In this document: positions 6,464 through 8,435 of the stretch, one piece after another
Layout of the letters: every line of letters begins with the position of its first letter
Position numbering within the stretch: the stretch's first letter is position 1
Source: Candidatus Poseidoniales archaeon
Lineage (GTDB): Archaea; Thermoplasmatota; Poseidoniia; Poseidoniales; Thalassarchaeaceae
Length of the DNA stretch: 8,435 bases
Direction: 5' to 3'
Assembly: GCA_028821815.1 (NCBI GenBank)
Contig: JAPKEY010000057.1
Span: forward strand, 1 to 8,435
The notes under the pieces: model-generated
Told to the model about the DNA's origin: nothing
The model's input: only the letters and a program-made list of their open reading frames with translations
Databases searched by the model: none
Program-made: the position numbers and the translations under genes

Positions 6464-6952
6464 ATGGACCCGACCAATTTGGTCATCATACTCCTCCATC
6501 CACTGGCAGCTTTGATGGTTATCAGTTGGATGATTCGACAGCATCGCTGGAGACAACGTGGCCTTTTACTCAAAGGGGAAGAGAGGAAGGTATCGGTGCA
6601 ATCGCATGAACGAGATGGAGAACGGTTGTACATACTCGCATGGATTTTAGTTACTGGAGGTTTCATCGCTAATTCACTATACCGAATCCGAACCGAAGAC
6701 GCCACCTTACCTGGTGCACTGATGCCAAGCGGTGCAGGTGGATTGCATGCTGGTGGAGGTATACTGGGTTTGATTCTAATCACAATCCTTTGGCGTAAGG
6801 GGAGGCGGGCCCGGGATTTGAGAAATGCAGGGAAACCATGGGCGGCTGAAAAGCAGCGACATGGCCGAGCATCTGATGCAATCATGGTCCTCATCGGACT
6901 GCATGCCTTCCTAGGATTCCTCTGGTTGATGCAATTATTGTCGTCAGCGTAG
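6464..6952 (+). CDS. Small four-helix membrane protein with histidines in or near its helices (DUF4079/cytochrome b561-like?)
   Basis: A 162-residue predicted integral membrane protein with four hydrophobic segments at about 5-24, 54-73, 94-110 and 137-158. Connecting loops are rich in Arg and Lys (25-52 and 110-134), which suggests both lie on the cytoplasmic side with N- and C-termini outside. His12 (LLHPLAAL), His95 (GGLHAGGG), His133 (KQRHGRAS) and His147 (IGLHAFLGF) fall in or next to the membrane segments, a pattern seen in haem-binding four-helix proteins such as cytochrome b561 relatives and in the uncharacterised DUF4079 group. Haem binding is inferred only. The ATG is the first start after an in-frame TAA at 6443-6445, and no ribosome site is visible. 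Its 3' end overlaps the convergent DHH gene by 9 bp. A competing - strand frame across this gene is Arg/Pro/Ser-rich and looks like a shadow. Confidence 0.78.
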   Translation: MDPTNLVIILLHPLAALMVISWMIRQHRWRQRGLLLKGEERKVSVQSHERDGERLYILAWILVTGGFIANSLYRIRTEDATLPGALMPSGAGGLHAGGGILGLILITILWRKGRRARDLRNAGKPWAAEKQRHGRASDAIMVLIGLHAFLGFLWLMQLLSSA

Positions 6953-7972
6953 AGACCACTTTGCTAACCACGCCTCAATATTGCGTTCGATATCAATTGT
7001 ATCCACAACTCGTTCTTCTTGTTGTCCCGATTTTGTGAGCGCTTGAATCCTACATCCGCAGGCATTTGCATGACCCCCACCATCGATATCGAAAGCAGTT
7101 GCCAATCTGGTTAAATCAAACAATCCACCTTCTTCGTGCAGAAATGAATTACTGTAAAATGATGCCGAAAGTGGCCATTTTTCATTTTCATTGGGTCCAA
7201 TTTCATCATATCCATGTATAATCATACATGCATCACACTTGTCTCCAAAATGGGCGGTTACGAGGTAACCATTTGTTCGAATACCTTTGCCATCTAAACG
7301 AACAATAGCCATCCGATCAACAACTTTCGTACACTCATCCAACATGGACTGAAGGCGCCGAAACTCATCCTTGGAGTGCGAAATCTTCTCGGCAACGATT
7401 GGGAGTTTCACAAGATCGGTTGGTTTCAAGCCCTCGACAATATGTTGCAACAGCGTTTGGCAATAGGATTCATCAGTTGCATCGATTGTTCTTCCAATCC
7501 AAACAATTGGATGTTCTGAAAGGAATTCTTGGCGTGAAATTTTTCCACCATCTAACTTGTCAACCATATCCATCCAAGTCGCGATATCATCAAGATCAAC
7601 GCTTTCTTGGAAAGTGTTGAAACAAACACGTGCCGCACTCAGCGCTTCAGCCCACACGATATTACAACCATTTTTTGCAGCAGATTCTTGTTGCTCAGGT
7701 GTAGGTTTATTGGTAAGATGATGGTCAATATGCAGGCCACACATTGGGTGAAAAGGAAGATCGAGAACTGCGGTCTTTCTTGTCATCCAATCATCAACAC
7801 CACCTCTTCTCACTTCTGCTGGATGGCTGAATCTAACAGGAATATCATTCCAAACTCTACGAACGATTGCAGCCGAGAGCAAACCATCTAGGTCACCATC
7901 TGCAACAATTCGCTCGATGTCCATCTTCGATATGTCGACCAACTGACCCCTCCAAGTATTGTTCGTTACCAC
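6944..7972 (-). CDS. DHH/DHHA1-family phosphoesterase
   Basis: A cytoplasmic, metal-dependent phosphodiesterase or exonuclease of the DHH superfamily, 342 residues from the GTG at 7972. Motif I is VADGDLDGLLSA (Asp25, Asp27, Asp29), a D-x-D-x-D-G form like that of RecJ and unlike the HxDxDG form of many small DHH proteins. Motif II is Asp71 in VLDLPFHP, and motif III is the name-giving DHH at 83-85 (HIDHHLTN). Asp138 is a possible further metal ligand. The DHHA1 part ends with DIDGGGHANACGCRI (GGGH at 298-301), which binds the substrate phosphate or 3' end in the family. Length and layout fit NrnA-like nano-RNases, oligonucleotide or cyclic-dinucleotide phosphodiesterases, but substrate cannot be chosen from sequence. 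ATG at codon 17 (7922-7924) is an alternative start that begins MDIERIVADGDLDG, closer to family norms. It is convergent with the membrane protein and divergent from the Nudix gene. Confidence 0.9.
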   Translation of the reverse strand: MVTNNTWRGQLVDISKMDIERIVADGDLDGLLSAAIVRRVWNDIPVRFSHPAEVRRGGVDDWMTRKTAVLDLPFHPMCGLHIDHHLTNKPTPEQQESAAKNGCNIVWAEALSAARVCFNTFQESVDLDDIATWMDMVDKLDGGKISRQEFLSEHPIVWIGRTIDATDESYCQTLLQHIVEGLKPTDLVKLPIVAEKISHSKDEFRRLQSMLDECTKVVDRMAIVRLDGKGIRTNGYLVTAHFGDKCDACMIIHGYDEIGPNENEKWPLSASFYSNSFLHEEGGLFDLTRLATAFDIDGGGHANACGCRIQALTKSGQQEERVVDTIDIERNIEAWLAKWSLR

Positions 7973-8007
7973 ACCGCTCTTAGCGTTGGTGACCTAACAC
8001 ACTGTAC
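7973..8007. promoter_or_regulatory. Short divergent spacer between the DHH and Nudix genes
   Basis: Only 35 bp separate the outermost possible starts, tight for two archaeal promoters. If the DHH gene starts at its internal ATG (7924) and the Nudix gene at its second ATG (8047), the spacer is 122 bp. A/T-rich stretches such as CAATTAGT (about 8017-8024) could then serve as promoter elements 20-30 bp upstream. No terminator or clear ribosome site is visible. Confidence 0.35.
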
Positions 8008-8435
8008 ATGCGTAAGCAATTAGTAGACCTCACCCATTCAGGTAGCATGGAGACTTCATGCGGGGTAGTCCTCGTTAATTTTGGCAGTGTCCTTCTTTTA
8101 CAGTATCCACAAGGTCATTGGGGATTCCCAAAGGGGCACTATGAGGCCGAAGATGGCACCTATCAGCGCACAGCATTGCGAGAATTAGAAGAGGAAACAG
8201 GTATTTCCGAAGTCAATATGGTGGATGATTGGAGAATGAGAACTTTCTACACTTTCACCCACAAGGGTCGACAGGTGGAAAAAGAGGTATTCTGGTTCAT
8301 CGGTGAAACTGAACAATATGACATCACATTGAGTCATGAACATCGCAATTTCATGTGGCTTGAGTGGGATGACGCCGAGAACCAATTAGATTTTGATCAA
8401 AGTAAAGAGATATTGCGTGGAGCACGCGCACAATT
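8008..8435 (+). CDS. Nudix hydrolase, NUDT2-like bis(5'-nucleosyl)-tetraphosphatase (3' end outside window)
   Basis: The frame from ATG 8008 stays open to the window edge and gives about 142 residues, near the full length of the family. The Nudix box lies at 43-66: GHYEAEDGTYQRTALRELEEETGI split as Gly43 to the metal-binding RELEEETG (58-65). FPKGH before it and the downstream FWFIGETEQYDITLSHEH (95-112) match the layout of human NUDT2, which asymmetrically cleaves Ap4A to ATP and AMP and so removes alarmone-like dinucleotides. The Gly-to-Arg spacing is 15 instead of the standard 14, a one-residue insertion. An in-frame TGA at 7990-7992 bounds the start. The second ATG at 8047 gives METSCGVVLV, which fits the usual family N-terminus better and has AGGT just upstream, so it may be the real start. 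Divergent from the DHH gene. Confidence 0.9.
   Translation, partial: MRKQLVDLTHSGSMETSCGVVLVNFGSVLLLQYPQGHWGFPKGHYEAEDGTYQRTALRELEEETGISEVNMVDDWRMRTFYTFTHKGRQVEKEVFWFIGETEQYDITLSHEHRNFMWLEWDDAENQLDFDQSKEILRGARAQ

Noticed and set aside
6421..6894. A 157-codon frame on the - strand across the membrane protein gene.
   Set aside because: It is rich in Arg, Pro, Ser and Cys with no domain features, while the + strand frame has clear membrane segments. The - strand frame is a shadow.

Overview
The window looks like a compact, gene-dense prokaryotic chromosome segment. I think it is most likely archaeal, perhaps a planktonic marine euryarchaeon of the Poseidoniia (Marine Group II) type. That placement is an inference from gene content and acidic proteins, a NUDT2-like Ap4A hydrolase, a small DHH phosphoesterase, scarce Shine-Dalgarno motifs, and mixed ATG/GTG starts. 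There is no rRNA or other marker to prove it. Seven protein genes fill almost all of the DNA; the first and last are cut by the window edges. I found no tRNA, rRNA, CRISPR array, insertion sequence or attachment site.

Left block, + strand (1-2979): three tightly packed genes. They are the C-terminal half of a long (DmdC/FadE5-type) acyl-CoA dehydrogenase, a membrane-anchored alpha/beta hydrolase overlapping it by 4 bp, and a 378-residue protein overlapping the hydrolase by 37 bp. This last protein fuses an N-terminal acyl-CoA-binding protein (ACBP) domain to an HSDL2-like short-chain dehydrogenase/reductase. The block reads as a lipid or acyl-CoA processing operon: the hydrolase may release or trim an acyl substrate, the dehydrogenase oxidises an acyl-CoA, and the ACBP-SDR binds an acyl-CoA and may carry out a redox step on it.

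Centre, - strand (2981-6379): one 1132-residue protein, convergent with the operon and separated from it by one base. It has an N-terminal region with very basic patches, about 700 residues of predicted helical (TPR-like) solenoid, and a C-terminal PIN-type nuclease domain with the expected acidic residues. I recognise no named family for the whole protein; it is the strongest candidate for something undescribed. Its start codon sits directly behind a perfect GC-rich hairpin.

Right block (6464-8435): a small four-helix membrane protein with histidines in or near its membrane segments (+), a DHH/DHHA1 phosphoesterase (-) whose end overlaps it by 9 bp, and, divergent from that, a NUDT2-like Ap4A hydrolase (+) running off the window. 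The last two genes suggest turnover of nucleotides or nucleotide signals, although the pairing is only positional. The only gene-free stretches are 84 bp (6380-6463) and 35 bp (7973-8007).
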